Assembly (NCBI RefSeq): GCF_034343125.1
Contig: NZ_CP139957.1
Span: 457,001 to 521,000, forward strand
Origin: Caldicellulosiruptor danielii
Lineage (GTDB): Bacteria; Bacillota; Thermoanaerobacteria; Caldicellulosiruptorales; Caldicellulosiruptoraceae
DNA: 64,000 nt
Reading direction: 5' to 3'
Positions 44,531 to 55,356 of the stretch are shown in pieces. The notes beneath the pieces are model-generated. The model saw nothing but the letters and a program-made list of their open reading frames with translations. It searched no databases and was not told the origin of the DNA. Within the stretch, counting starts at the first letter, position 1, and each line of letters begins with the position of its first letter. Made by a program: the position numbers and the translations under genes.

Positions 44531-45169
44531 TTAAGGCCACAATGTTATATCATTTTTTATGTTTTTGTGAAATAATGATTCTGCTTTGTTTGCATCCCAT
44601 TTTTCAAGAATTTTATCAAAATATTTGTCAGTATTGTATAAAGGATTATATTTATCAGATATTAAATTACCATTTTCAAATATTACATTTTTTATAAAAT
44701 TACAGTATTTCGATAGTTCATTGTAGATATCTTCGGTTGTTAAGGTTTTAAATTTATTAGCATCAAGCTGAATAACAATAGGTTTACCTTCTGAAATATT
44801 AAAATATATATCATCTAAAAGACCATGCAAAGAGTTGACTGTAAACCAGATAGAAGGAACCTTGGATTTATATTTTCTATATTCAGGATCCATATTACGT
44901 AATATAGTTAATATGGATGCACAATTAACTACACTGTTATATAAAGAAAGAAAATTATCAGAAAAAACCAATTTATTATTTTTTTTAATATCTTCCATAT
45001 ACATTGATGTATAAGCATAAATTTGGGATATGGGAAAACTAAATTTAGCAGCTTTTTTTGCGTTATCAAATCTTTTTTTGGTGTTAAAGTAGTTCCAGCA
45101 AAAAGCTGATAGAATCAAAGATAAGATAATCAATAAGCAAATAAGTTTGTAATTAAGTTTTTTATTCAT
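44531..45169 (-). CDS. Membrane-anchored or secreted protein, unknown
   Basis: The protein has 212 residues. One N-terminal helix (LICLLIILSLILSAFCW) acts as anchor or signal. The rest is helical and charged (AKKAAKFSFPISQIYAY, FIKNVIFENGNLISDKYN). No family recognised. GGGAGGG lies upstream of ATG 45169. It is flanked by the 383-nt gap 45170-45552, which holds its promoter region and the terminator of the next gene but no gene. Confidence 0.7.
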   Translation of the reverse strand: MNKKLNYKLICLLIILSLILSAFCWNYFNTKKRFDNAKKAAKFSFPISQIYAYTSMYMEDIKKNNKLVFSDNFLSLYNSVVNCASILTILRNMDPEYRKYKSKVPSIWFTVNSLHGLLDDIYFNISEGKPIVIQLDANKFKTLTTEDIYNELSKYCNFIKNVIFENGNLISDKYNPLYNTDKYFDKILEKWDANKAESLFHKNIKNDITLWP

Positions 45170-45484
45170 TAAATTTTCCCTCCCGAAAATAATTAAATCT
45201 GTAACGAAGGGACAGTTGCAATAATTTTTGAGACAGCCAGATGCAAATGTTTTAATTTTGTTTAATATAACAGCTTATGCTGTTTGTTATTTTCTTAAAC
45301 ATAATCAACCCAGTTAATTTTTTAAAAGAATACATCATTTTGTTTGTCTTGTCAATATCCCAGGTTTTAATAATCTCATCAAATAACTCAATACCTGTAG
45401 GCGAGTGTGTTATGTGTAAGTCTAATTTTGAAAAAAGGTGATACTATAATAAAAACTCTCTTTCAATATACCTAAACAAAAAGT

Positions 45485-45530
45485 ATATGAATGCACTGCA
45501 TAATTCAAAGCATATGCAGTGCATTCATAT
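45485..45530 (-). terminator. Terminator hairpin of the 45553 gene
   Basis: An 18-nt arm (45485-45502, ATATGAATGCACTGCATA) pairs perfectly with 45513-45530 around a 10-nt loop. On the minus strand CTTTTTG follows. Confidence 0.85.
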
Positions 45531-45552
45531 GTTAGATGATTATGCTTTAGCA

Positions 45553-47124
45553 TTATTGGATATAATAATTTTTTGTAATTGTTTTGTCCACAGTTGCTTC
45601 CAATACACTATAAGTTAACCAAACAGGATGACGTGAATATATTTCAAAGTGAAATTTATTGTATACTACGCGATTTCCTACAGCTATTGGATTGATATCA
45701 GTTGGCGGGACAGCTTTAAAACATATTAATAGACCATGTGATTCATTTGTTAAGTATTCGTTTGAATCCAAAGACAGCCTACAATCTCTAATCACATTTT
45801 GGCCATATTGACGTTTTTGTTCATTTAATTTCGTAGGATAGGTAAGAGGATTAAGAGGTTTGTTATCAGTTTGATAACTGACTGAAGATAAAAGATCAAC
45901 AATAGTGGAATAAGTACTTCCAAAAGGCAAAAGACCTAACCAAACAGGCAAAGAAATACTGAATGCTCCTGAGGAAGTTCCTGCACTTCTTTGGATTTCA
46001 AAAAATATATCTTTATTACCTGTGGCAAGTCCAGCTTCTATAACAGCATTTTTTATTCTTAAATAAGAACTGTTATCAAATAACTGAATAGAACCATTAT
46101 ATGCAAGGTAAATGTATGGGGCTTCATTTAGAATATTAAATTGTATAGTGCCATTTGCAACTGTTGTAGCTACATTATCTACATTTGCGGGAGTTGTATA
46201 TAAATTACATGTATATCCCCATTTTAATAAAGTTGTAAGTCTATTTCCGCTTCCTACTGGCCATTCCACAGTATTTTTGTAGTAACCGTAACTGTCGTTA
46301 TCATTATATACTTTCTTACCAAGATTAATAAAGTCACTAACGGGAACACCAGGTACTGGAGACGTTGTCGTGAGACTAACAATTTGAGATTCTTTAAGGC
46401 TAACATCTTTGGTTTCTTCAAGATTGGAAGTATTGGTGTTTGCGATAAAAGGCATAAACCAATTTTCAGAAAAACCTACTTGGTCAGCTTCGTCAATGTT
46501 TGTTTTGCCAATTTCTATACCTGATTTATTAACTTTATCTTTATTATAAGTTTCAGCTGGCTCTTTAGCAAGATTATATAAGCTTGATAATTTATTTATA
46601 CTGGGGAAAACATCTTCAAAGTAGAAAATATCATTTGTGTTTGTGCACAATACTGCTATTTTAGCCACAGTTTTATTTCTAAGTTTTCTATTTACAGGGA
46701 GAAGAAGTCCTTCATTGGCGTTATTTTCAATTATAAATGATAATATTTTATAATCTCCTTCATTGTTAAATAATACTGTTAGAGATCTTGTTTTCTTCAA
46801 CATCATGTTTTGAGAATAATATATTTTTCCGGTTGCTTGAATTAAGTTTTGCATATTTTTATTTTCTATTACAGCTTCTAAAATAAGCTCATCATTTTTT
46901 ATTTGCATTTTTTTAATTATCAATTTAGAATCCAGTTGATTTTCGGAATCAACTTTAACAAAATTTCCAACTTTATATTGGATTCCTTTTAAAATACCAT
47001 TGTCAACAATCAATTCATTGTTTTCTGCATACGCTTTAATATTAAAGGCACTCATAATAAGAGAAAAAGATATTATCATCAACACTGCTAATATTTTAGT
47101 AATCATTCTATTTCTAACTAACAT
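45553..47124 (-). CDS. Large secreted protein of unknown function
   Basis: The protein has 523 residues from ATG 47124 (AGGAGG six nt upstream). Signal peptide: KILAVLMIISFSLIMSAFNIKAYA. The mature part is beta-rich with Asn/Ser/Thr enrichment (GLLLPVNRKLRNKTVAKI, FEIQRSAGTSSGAFSISLPVW, YNKFHFEIYSRHPVWLTYS). No catalytic motif or repeat is evident and no family is recognised. Its 5' leader (47134-47155) recurs at 47585 and 49250. Confidence 0.75.
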   Translation of the reverse strand: MLVRNRMITKILAVLMIISFSLIMSAFNIKAYAENNELIVDNGILKGIQYKVGNFVKVDSENQLDSKLIIKKMQIKNDELILEAVIENKNMQNLIQATGKIYYSQNMMLKKTRSLTVLFNNEGDYKILSFIIENNANEGLLLPVNRKLRNKTVAKIAVLCTNTNDIFYFEDVFPSINKLSSLYNLAKEPAETYNKDKVNKSGIEIGKTNIDEADQVGFSENWFMPFIANTNTSNLEETKDVSLKESQIVSLTTTSPVPGVPVSDFINLGKKVYNDNDSYGYYKNTVEWPVGSGNRLTTLLKWGYTCNLYTTPANVDNVATTVANGTIQFNILNEAPYIYLAYNGSIQLFDNSSYLRIKNAVIEAGLATGNKDIFFEIQRSAGTSSGAFSISLPVWLGLLPFGSTYSTIVDLLSSVSYQTDNKPLNPLTYPTKLNEQKRQYGQNVIRDCRLSLDSNEYLTNESHGLLICFKAVPPTDINPIAVGNRVVYNKFHFEIYSRHPVWLTYSVLEATVDKTITKNYYIQ

Positions 47125-47133
47125 AATATTCCT

Positions 47134-47155
47134 CCTCAAGTTAATTATTTATATT
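47134..47155 (-). repeat. Leader repeat, copy R1
   Basis: CTCAAGTTAATTATTT directly upstream of the 45553-47124 gene, next to its CCTCCT (AGGAGG) site. Copies R2 (47585) and R3 (49250) are longer. Confidence 0.7.
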
Positions 47156-47584
47156 CCTGCAATTCACAATTTAAATAACAATGCCTCTCTTACATTATAT
47201 TTTGTTCAGAATCTGATATAAGTACTGTTCTACTTCTGCACCGCATGGTACATACAATTAAATAGACTTCGGAAAGCCAAAGACAACAAAGAACTCTTCA
47301 GTAAGGACAGCAACCAATTTTTGTTTTTTCTGCACATGATTATTTGCTGCTATAGAAAAAGTTTTTCCCTTAACGTTTCTTTTTTCTGTACTTTTGTATA
47401 ACTTAACCTATAAATGCCATGGCAATATAGAATGCTATAGAGTTGTACTTTGTGCTTTTATAGTTGTTAGTCTGTTAGAAATCTTTAGTAAATCATCCCT
47501 CGACTCTTTGGTATATTTGAAAATAGAATAAGAAGAATAAAGTTGTTGAATTAGAAGGCAAAAGTTTTAGATATTGAAATCACC

Positions 47585-47620
47585 TCTCAAGTTAATTATT
47601 TACTTTAATATTAGCAAAAA
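47585..47620 (-). repeat. Leader repeat, copy R2
   Basis: TCAAGTTAATTATTT then TTTAATATTAGCAAAAA, next to CACCTCT (minus strand AGAGGTG). The gap 47125-47753 otherwise holds no gene; R2 may be the leader of a lost paralogue that lay between it and R1. Confidence 0.75.
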
Positions 47621-47753
47621 AAAAAAAAACGCAATAGTCAGATTTAATAAAGTCATACTTTTAGAATTGTTAGTATTGTCTAATAAGAATGGCAAAAATA
47701 ACATGTAAGGATAAAGCAAAGATCAGTTATTTCTTGAATATAGGTTTTATAAA

Positions 47754-48005
47754 TCAAATAAAATGAGCCACATTTATATAAAGCCAATTTGAAGTTAGCT
47801 TTTCTAATTGGGGCTTGGCTTTTTTGTCAAAAATTAATAGGTCAAGAAATTGGCCTTCACATTTTACTATTTTCTCTTCTTTTATTGGTTCGTGAGGAAC
47901 AACATAAATCAAAAATGCTGTTGAACCAATAATAAAAACTAAAAACACTATGACCAATAAAACAATTATTAAACATCCTCTCAAAATTTTTTTACCTAAC
48001 CTCAT
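47754..48005 (-). CDS. Small membrane protein, unknown
   Basis: The protein has 83 residues. An N-terminal helix (IIVLLVIVFLVFIIGSTAFLIYVV) is followed by a charged segment (PIKEEKIVKCEGQFLDLLIFDKKAKPQLEKL). It lies 22 nt after the decayed gene at 48028-49040. No family recognised, and the final residues (NWLYINVAHFI) may be frame-shifted tail. Confidence 0.5.
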   Translation of the reverse strand: MRLGKKILRGCLIIVLLVIVFLVFIIGSTAFLIYVVPHEPIKEEKIVKCEGQFLDLLIFDKKAKPQLEKLTSNWLYINVAHFI

Positions 48006-48027
48006 CTAATGTTACTCACTTCATTGT

Positions 48028-49040
48028 TTATAAAAGTATATTAACCTTAACTGTTTCTATTTTGACATGGATTTCATATGAGTTTACAACTCCCATGTTT
48101 TGCAAATCTTGTCCAAACTCATTTAACCATTCTCCAAAGCTCATTTTTCCTTTTATTAAGTCCAGTAATTGTTCTATTGAATTTTGCTCTTTAACATGGT
48201 TGTCAAAGGTATAAGTATCATAAAGCCATATACTTATTGTGTTTTCACTCTCTTTTTTAAAATACAGGTTAGCGTTGTTTATTGCAAAATAGAGGTCTAA
48301 ATCATGTTCTTTAGAAAATGTTACAGTAAATTCATTTTCATTTCTATTTTTTTCGTTTTTATTTAGTCCTATTGTCTGTCCAACTTTCATTGTAGGAAGT
48401 AATTCTCCAGCCACTAAAATAACCTTTTCACTTGCTTTTTTATTTATAATCTATGTTCTTTTTTATTTTTTTAGACAATTCACTTTTTTCATTTTCAATT
48501 ATTATATCAGAAGGCCTATCTTGCAAAGCATGCTCGAAAAAATTTATTGCATATTTCAGATTATTGCCTGTTACATGCCTCAAAGCTTCTAACCTACCTT
48601 CAGTTCTGTTCTTATAGCATTTATTTCTGTTTTCTTCAATGAATCTGAAATTTTCTCCCTAATATCATTTGTAAGATTTTCTAATTTTCTGAAAACAGAT
48701 GGAATAGTTGAAGCTCCGATTATTTTTTTAGATGTGCTATTTGTCGCATTATTACTCAGAACTTTTATTGAATTTTCTTGTTCCTTAGATACATGGATTT
48801 TGCTTTGAGGTCTTTCATAGACTATTTTACCATAGAACTCATTTCAGCAGAAAAACCTTTTTCATAAACATAGGCAGGCGAAATTTTAGAGTTGTTTTGG
48901 GCTGTGTTTTGGTTTGAAGGTGAAAAATAGCTGTTTAAAATTTTCTCTGCAGTACTTTTTTGGGCTGACAAGTTTTGAAGGCAAGAGCTGTTTTTGAGAG
49001 TCAAATTGAGGTTGTTAGAAGTTAATACAATACTTTTCAT
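48028..49040 (-). pseudogene. Decayed gene, three frames
   Basis: From ATG 49040 (GAGGAA before it) the frame reads MKSIVLTSNNLNLTLKNSS... to AEMSSMVK and stops at 48822. One base shift there opens YGKIVYERPQSKIHV... LENLTNDIREKISDSLKKTE, then a further shift at about 48610 opens LEALRHVTGNNLKYAINFFEHALQD and a last frame holds VAGELLPTMKVGQTIGL... to 48028. All pieces have the same direction and codon use, so one gene of about 330 codons has been frameshifted at least twice. Family unknown. Confidence 0.65.
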
Positions 49041-49249
49041 TTTCCTCATAACCCACTAATTTCATTCGTTTTTGTTTATCATGGAATTATAATACATAAG
49101 TATATCGAAAAATACAGGTTAAACAATAGTGATATTTAACAAAAAGTGATAAGAAATCAAGAATTACACATAAAAAGCAATTAAATGGAATAATAATGAC
49201 ATTAAAAGATCGTATTAAAGTTTTAATACTGTGTAATCTGTTTTTACCT

Positions 49250-49286
49250 TTCAAGTTAATTATTTGCTTTCATATTAGCAAAAAAC
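49250..49286 (-). repeat. Leader repeat, copy R3
   Basis: TTCAAGTTAATTATTT then TTCATATTAGCAAAAA, near-identical to R2. The 426-nt gap 49041-49466 holds this repeat, the promoter of the decayed gene (TATAAT-like on the minus strand near 49085) and the leader of the amidohydrolase gene. Confidence 0.75.
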
Positions 49287-49466
49287 AATTAGCATTTTAA
49301 ATAAAGTTTTAGATAATAGCAAAATAAATTTTGTTGATAATTAATAAGTAAACTATGGTAAAATATTAAAATTAGAGATAAAACTATAGATAAGTTTTAA
49401 AAAATTATTTACTTAATTGACCTGAAAAATGAAAAATTAAAAAAGCAAAAAGGAGAGTAGAAGTTC

Positions 49467-50276
49467 ATGATTATAGACTTTCACACCCACTGTTTTCCCG
49501 ATAGCTTAGCACCAAGGGCGATGTCAAAACTTTCACAAAATTCAGGTATGCCTTACTATCATGATGGTACTTTGAAGGGTTTAAAAGAGTCTGTTAGAAA
49601 AGCTGGAATTGACATGTGCGTTGTTTTGCCAATTGCAACAAAACCTCAGCAGACAAGGACAATTAACAGATGGGCTTTATCTGTGATGGATGAAAACAAG
49701 GATATAATCTGTTTTGGCACCATTCATCCTGAGTTTGATGAGTGGCAGCAAGAAATTGAATGGTTAAAAATGCATGGGTTTAAAGGGATAAAATTTCACC
49801 CTGATTATCAGGACTTTTTTGTGGATGACAAAAAGATGTATCCAATCTATGATGCAATTTTCCAAAACAACATGATTATACTTTTTCACAGCGGAGTTGA
49901 CCCGGCATATGAGCCACCTTATCATTGTACACCAAAAAGGCTTAAAAAGGTTTTGAAAGATTTTCCAAATGCTAAGATAGTTGCAGCTCACATGGGAGGA
50001 TATAGATTTTTTGAGGAGACTCTTGAGTACTTGATAGGGGAAGATGTGTATCTTGATACATCCTTTTTCTTTGGTGAAGTTGATATACAAAAACCAGAAG
50101 AGATTTTCAGAAAACATGGGATAGAGAAGATTTTGTTTGCAACAGACTCTCCCTGGAAGGACCAAAAAAAAGAGGTTGAGTATGTGAAAAAATTGAAACT
50201 AACATCGGATGAAGTTGAAATGATTTTTGGGAAGAATGCTCAGGAACTTTTGAAGTTAGAAGTTCATCACATGTAA
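49467..50276 (+). CDS. Amidohydrolase (TIM-barrel metal-dependent hydrolase)
   Basis: The protein has 269 residues. Metal-site motifs: IIDFHTHCFPD (HxH), KGIKFHPDYQ, ILFHSGVDP, AAHMGGYRF and LFATDSPW, in the usual order of amidohydrolase-2 proteins such as decarboxylases and lactonases. GGAGAG precedes ATG 49467. The substrate is unknown. It is followed by an MBL hydrolase and an SDR, perhaps one catabolic unit. Confidence 0.9.
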   Translation: MIIDFHTHCFPDSLAPRAMSKLSQNSGMPYYHDGTLKGLKESVRKAGIDMCVVLPIATKPQQTRTINRWALSVMDENKDIICFGTIHPEFDEWQQEIEWLKMHGFKGIKFHPDYQDFFVDDKKMYPIYDAIFQNNMIILFHSGVDPAYEPPYHCTPKRLKKVLKDFPNAKIVAAHMGGYRFFEETLEYLIGEDVYLDTSFFFGEVDIQKPEEIFRKHGIEKILFATDSPWKDQKKEVEYVKKLKLTSDEVEMIFGKNAQELLKLEVHHM

Positions 50277-50326
50277 AAAAGCTACGGGCCATTTCAAAAA
50301 CAATGAAGGTGGTGCCTTTTTAGGTT

Positions 50327-51115
50327 ATGAAGATCAAAGTGCTCATCAACAACTGGACATTCAAAGCAGGCTATATAGCAGAACATGGTCTTTCGCTTTT
50401 TATAGAAAAAGAAAACAGAAAAATTTTGTTTGACTGCGGTCAGAGCAATGCAATCTTGAAAAATATCGAAAAGGCAAAAATTAGCTTTGACTTTGACACT
50501 GTTGTTTTAAGCCATTCACACTATGACCACACAGGAGGATTAAAGTATATAATAGACAAGATATCCTGCCCTGTGTTTGTCCATGAAGGTTTTTTTGAAA
50601 AAAAATATTCACTTAAAAGTGGGGAATACCGCTTCATTGGACATGATTTTAAAGAAGATGCCTTAAGATTTAAAACTGTGCAAGACGAAGTTTTTGAGCT
50701 ATTTGAAGATATATATCTTTTGAATGTCAAAAGCCAAGCTGAAGGCTCTGAAGAGTTCTATATCAGCAAAGATGGCAAGTTTGAAAAGGACTTGTTTTTA
50801 GAAGAGCAGTCTCTTGTTATAAAAGAGAAAGACAAATTTATTTTGATTGTTGGATGCAGTCACAATGGAATAGAAAATATTATAAAAAGAGCTGAAGAAA
50901 TATTCAAAAGTAGCATTTTTGCGGTAATTGGCGGATTTCATTCAAAGGATTTTCCTGAAGAAAAAATGGATGACCTCTGCAGATTTTTTGCACAGCACAA
51001 AGTGTACAAAATCATTCCACTTCACTGCTCGGGGATAGAAACGTTGATTTGTATGGGAAATATTCTACCAAATAAGCTAAAAATAGTTGGTGCTGGTGAT
51101 GAATTTGAGCTGTGA
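50327..51115 (+). CDS. Metallo-beta-lactamase-fold hydrolase
   Basis: The protein has 262 residues. The zinc site LSHSHYDHTGGL (HxHxDH) is complete; later ligands lie in GCSHNGIENII and PLHCSG. The pattern fits the 7,8-dihydropterin-6-methyl synthase-like MBL group. Cytoplasmic, substrate unknown. Confidence 0.88.
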   Translation: MKIKVLINNWTFKAGYIAEHGLSLFIEKENRKILFDCGQSNAILKNIEKAKISFDFDTVVLSHSHYDHTGGLKYIIDKISCPVFVHEGFFEKKYSLKSGEYRFIGHDFKEDALRFKTVQDEVFELFEDIYLLNVKSQAEGSEEFYISKDGKFEKDLFLEEQSLVIKEKDKFILIVGCSHNGIENIIKRAEEIFKSSIFAVIGGFHSKDFPEEKMDDLCRFFAQHKVYKIIPLHCSGIETLICMGNILPNKLKIVGAGDEFEL

Positions 51116-51219
51116 AAGGATGGATATTATAGTTGGTTAGAAGGAGTAAGACAGGGTGAGGATAATACCAGCAGCGAAGGTAAGGTGAAAGATAAATACG
51201 TGTAATGAGGGTGGTATAA

Positions 51220-52026
51220 ATGCAAAACGGTTTCTGGGAAGAAAAACTTGTTGTAATAACAGGGGCGGGGTCTGGTATTGGAAGATGCATGACAGAGCTT
51301 TTACTGCAAAAAGGTGCAAAGGTTGCTGCTGTGTCAAGAACGCAAAAATCTCTTGATAGTTTAAAAGAAGAACTTTCAGAATATTCAGAGAGCTTGTTTA
51401 CAATAGTTGCAGATGTTAGCAGAAAAGATGAGTGCAAAAGGGCAATGGAGATTATAAAGTTTAAATTTAAAAAAGTAGATATTTTAATAAACAATGCAGG
51501 TATGGGGCTTAGAAATGAAGTTGAGAAGATTTTGGATGAAGATTTGAGGAAGGTTTTTGATGTAAATTTCTTCGGTGCATTTTACATGATGCAGGAGGCT
51601 ATAAGAGTTTTCAAAGAACAAAGGAAAGGTTTGATTGTAAACATATGCTCACTTGGTGTCAAAAGACCGGTTTTTCACACAGGAGGGTACACCGCTTCAA
51701 AAGCTGCCCTGGCAATTTTATCAGATGTTGCAAGACTTGAGCTACAAAAGTATGGAATTTCGGTACTTTGTGCATATCCTGGCTCAATTTCAACAGATTT
51801 TAGAAAAAGTGCTTTAGGGGAGCCTTATTCTGAAAATGAAGTGCGGCTTTCAAGACTTTCACCTGAGATTGCAGCAGAGAGGATAATAAAGGGAATAGAA
51901 AGAGGAAAAAGAGAGATATACACCTCTAAAAAAGACTATATATTTGTGCTATTTACACGACTTTTTCCAAGGCTTTCTGATTGGGTGGTTGAGAAGGCGT
52001 TTGAGAAGAGTAATAAAAGCACATAA
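51220..52026 (+). CDS. Short-chain dehydrogenase/reductase
   Basis: The protein has 268 residues. Rossmann loop GAGSGIGR (near 15-22), NNAGMG and the active site Ser (CSLGVK) with YTASK (Tyr, Lys). The C terminus has a long tail (ERGKREIYTSKKDYIFVLFTRLFPRLSDW) that may contact membrane, as in some dehydrogenases of lipids. Substrate unknown. GAGGGTGG lies upstream of ATG 51220. Confidence 0.92.
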   Translation: MQNGFWEEKLVVITGAGSGIGRCMTELLLQKGAKVAAVSRTQKSLDSLKEELSEYSESLFTIVADVSRKDECKRAMEIIKFKFKKVDILINNAGMGLRNEVEKILDEDLRKVFDVNFFGAFYMMQEAIRVFKEQRKGLIVNICSLGVKRPVFHTGGYTASKAALAILSDVARLELQKYGISVLCAYPGSISTDFRKSALGEPYSENEVRLSRLSPEIAAERIIKGIERGKREIYTSKKDYIFVLFTRLFPRLSDWVVEKAFEKSNKST

Positions 52027-52031
52027 TTTCC

Positions 52032-52137
52032 TTGACACGAATAAAAATACATGCTAAAATAATTCAAAATTTCTTCTAAAGGCTATAAAGAATTTAAGGA
52101 AAATCCCGTCCGACGGCAAAAGGTAGAATGGTCGGAC
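52032..52137 (+). promoter_or_regulatory. Promoter and attenuator-like hairpin before ilvB
   Basis: TTGACA (52032-52037), 17-nt spacer and TAAAAT (52055-52060). Forty-seven nt later GTCCGAC (52108-52114) pairs with GTCGGAC (52131-52137), followed by TTTTC. A competing short hairpin CCGTC/GACGG overlaps its left arm. No T-box consensus and no leader peptide rich in Leu, Ile or Val were found, so the control signal is unknown. Confidence 0.65.
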
Positions 52138-52164
52138 TTTTCATATATAAAAGGGTGGTTTTGG

Positions 52165-53775
52165 ATGAAGAGAAAAATGACGGTAGCACGGGCAATGGTA
52201 GAGGTCTTGAAAAGTGAAGGTGTAGAGATTATCTTTGGCATTCCAGGTGCGGCAATATATCCGTTTTATGATGCACTCTATAGCTCTGATATAAAGCATG
52301 TCTTGGTGCGCACAGAACAGGCAGCAGCACACGAGGCAAGCGGGTATGCACGCACAACTGGCAAGGTTGGTGTGTGCGTTGCAACCTCTGGTCCAGGTGC
52401 GACAAATCTGATAACCGGCATTGCCACTGCCTATATGGATTCTGTTCCAATTGTTGCGATAACAGGTCAGGTGAATTCAAGTTTAATCGGAAAAGATGTG
52501 TTTCAAGAAGTTGACATAACAGGGGCAACAGCTCCTTTTACAAAGCACAATTATTTGGTAAAAGACCCAAAAAAGATTGTAAAAGTTTTAAAAGAAGCAT
52601 TTTATATAGCTTCAACAGGAAGACGAGGGCCTGTTTTAATAGATGTGCCAATAGATGTGCAGATGCAGGAGATTGAGTTTGAACTTCCAAAGGAGATTGA
52701 CATCCCTGGCTACAAGCCAAAAGAAAGAGGGCATCCTCTTCAGATAAAAAGAGCTGTTGAAGCAATTGAGAATTCTCAAAGACCAGTTATATGTAGCGGT
52801 GGCGGCGTGATTGCCTCAAAGGCATCTGAAGAGTTAAAAACGCTGGTTGAAAAGCAGAAAATTCCTGTTATTTCAACTTTAATGGGAATTGGAAGCATTC
52901 CCACAGACCATCCTTATTATCTTGGTATGATAGGCTCACATGGTCAAAAAGAAGCAAACATAGCACTCAGGCAAGCAGACCTTTTAATTGTGATAGGTGC
53001 ACGGCTTGCTGACAGGGCACTTGGCGATACTAAAATTACAGAGAACATGAAGATAATTCACATAGACATTGACCCTGCTGAGATTGGCAAGAATGTCGAT
53101 ACCAACATTCCAATTGTTGGCGATGCAAAACAGGTGCTTTCAGAGATTAATAAAAGAATTTCAGAAAGAAAGGATTTCTGGGCACAGGAGATTAAGGCAC
53201 AAAAGAAAGAGATTAAAGAAGATGGGAATCTCCATCCGTATGATGTTTTAAAAGAGATTTCAAGAGCATACAATGGGGATTATATAATCACAACAGATGT
53301 TGGACAGCACCAGATTTGGGCAGCTCACAATGTGTATATAAAAGAGCCGGGGACTTTTATCACATCAGGTGGGCTTGGTACAATGGGATATGGCGTTCCT
53401 GCTGCAATTGGCGCAAAGTTTGGAAGACCAGATAAAGAAGTGATTAGCATCACAGGTGATGGTAGTTTTCAGATGCTTTTGCAGGAGCTTGCAACAATAA
53501 AAAGAGAGCAGGTGCCGATTAAAATTGTCCTTTTCAACAACACAAGGCTTGGGATGGTATATGAACTTCAGAAGAAAAGATGCACTGGAAGGTTTATTGC
53601 AACATGTTTGGATGGCAATCCCGATTTTATGATATTGGCAAAAGCCTATGGAATTGAGAGTTTGAGGCTTGAGAGCAAGGAAAAGTTAAAAGAGGCTATT
53701 GAGATTATGAAAAACCACAATGGTCCATTTTTACTTGAGGTTGTGACAAGCCCTGATGAGCCAACTATACCTTAA
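52165..53775 (+). CDS. ilvB: Acetolactate synthase, large (catalytic) subunit
   Basis: The protein has 536 residues. Thiamine-diphosphate enzyme: RTEQAAAHEASGYAR holds the catalytic Glu, SGPGATNL and ITGQV follow, and the cofactor motif GDGSFQM...FNNTRLGM lies at about 430-470. It condenses two pyruvates to acetolactate (or pyruvate and 2-oxobutyrate to acetohydroxybutyrate), the first joint step of Val, Leu and Ile synthesis. It leads ilvB-ilvN-ilvC-leuA. GGGTGG precedes ATG 52165. Confidence 0.96.
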   Translation: MKRKMTVARAMVEVLKSEGVEIIFGIPGAAIYPFYDALYSSDIKHVLVRTEQAAAHEASGYARTTGKVGVCVATSGPGATNLITGIATAYMDSVPIVAITGQVNSSLIGKDVFQEVDITGATAPFTKHNYLVKDPKKIVKVLKEAFYIASTGRRGPVLIDVPIDVQMQEIEFELPKEIDIPGYKPKERGHPLQIKRAVEAIENSQRPVICSGGGVIASKASEELKTLVEKQKIPVISTLMGIGSIPTDHPYYLGMIGSHGQKEANIALRQADLLIVIGARLADRALGDTKITENMKIIHIDIDPAEIGKNVDTNIPIVGDAKQVLSEINKRISERKDFWAQEIKAQKKEIKEDGNLHPYDVLKEISRAYNGDYIITTDVGQHQIWAAHNVYIKEPGTFITSGGLGTMGYGVPAAIGAKFGRPDKEVISITGDGSFQMLLQELATIKREQVPIKIVLFNNTRLGMVYELQKKRCTGRFIATCLDGNPDFMILAKAYGIESLRLESKEKLKEAIEIMKNHNGPFLLEVVTSPDEPTIP

Positions 53776-53823
53776 AGGTTTAATTGGGCTTACCAAAACT
53801 TTTGATGATAGGGGGATGTCAAG

Positions 53824-55340
<1,517 letters not shown>

Positions 55341-55356
55341 AGAGTGAGGGGTTTTG

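Noticed and set aside
52061-52164. T-box riboswitch before ilvB
   Set aside because: The conserved AGGGTGGNACCGCG box and specifier loop features are absent.
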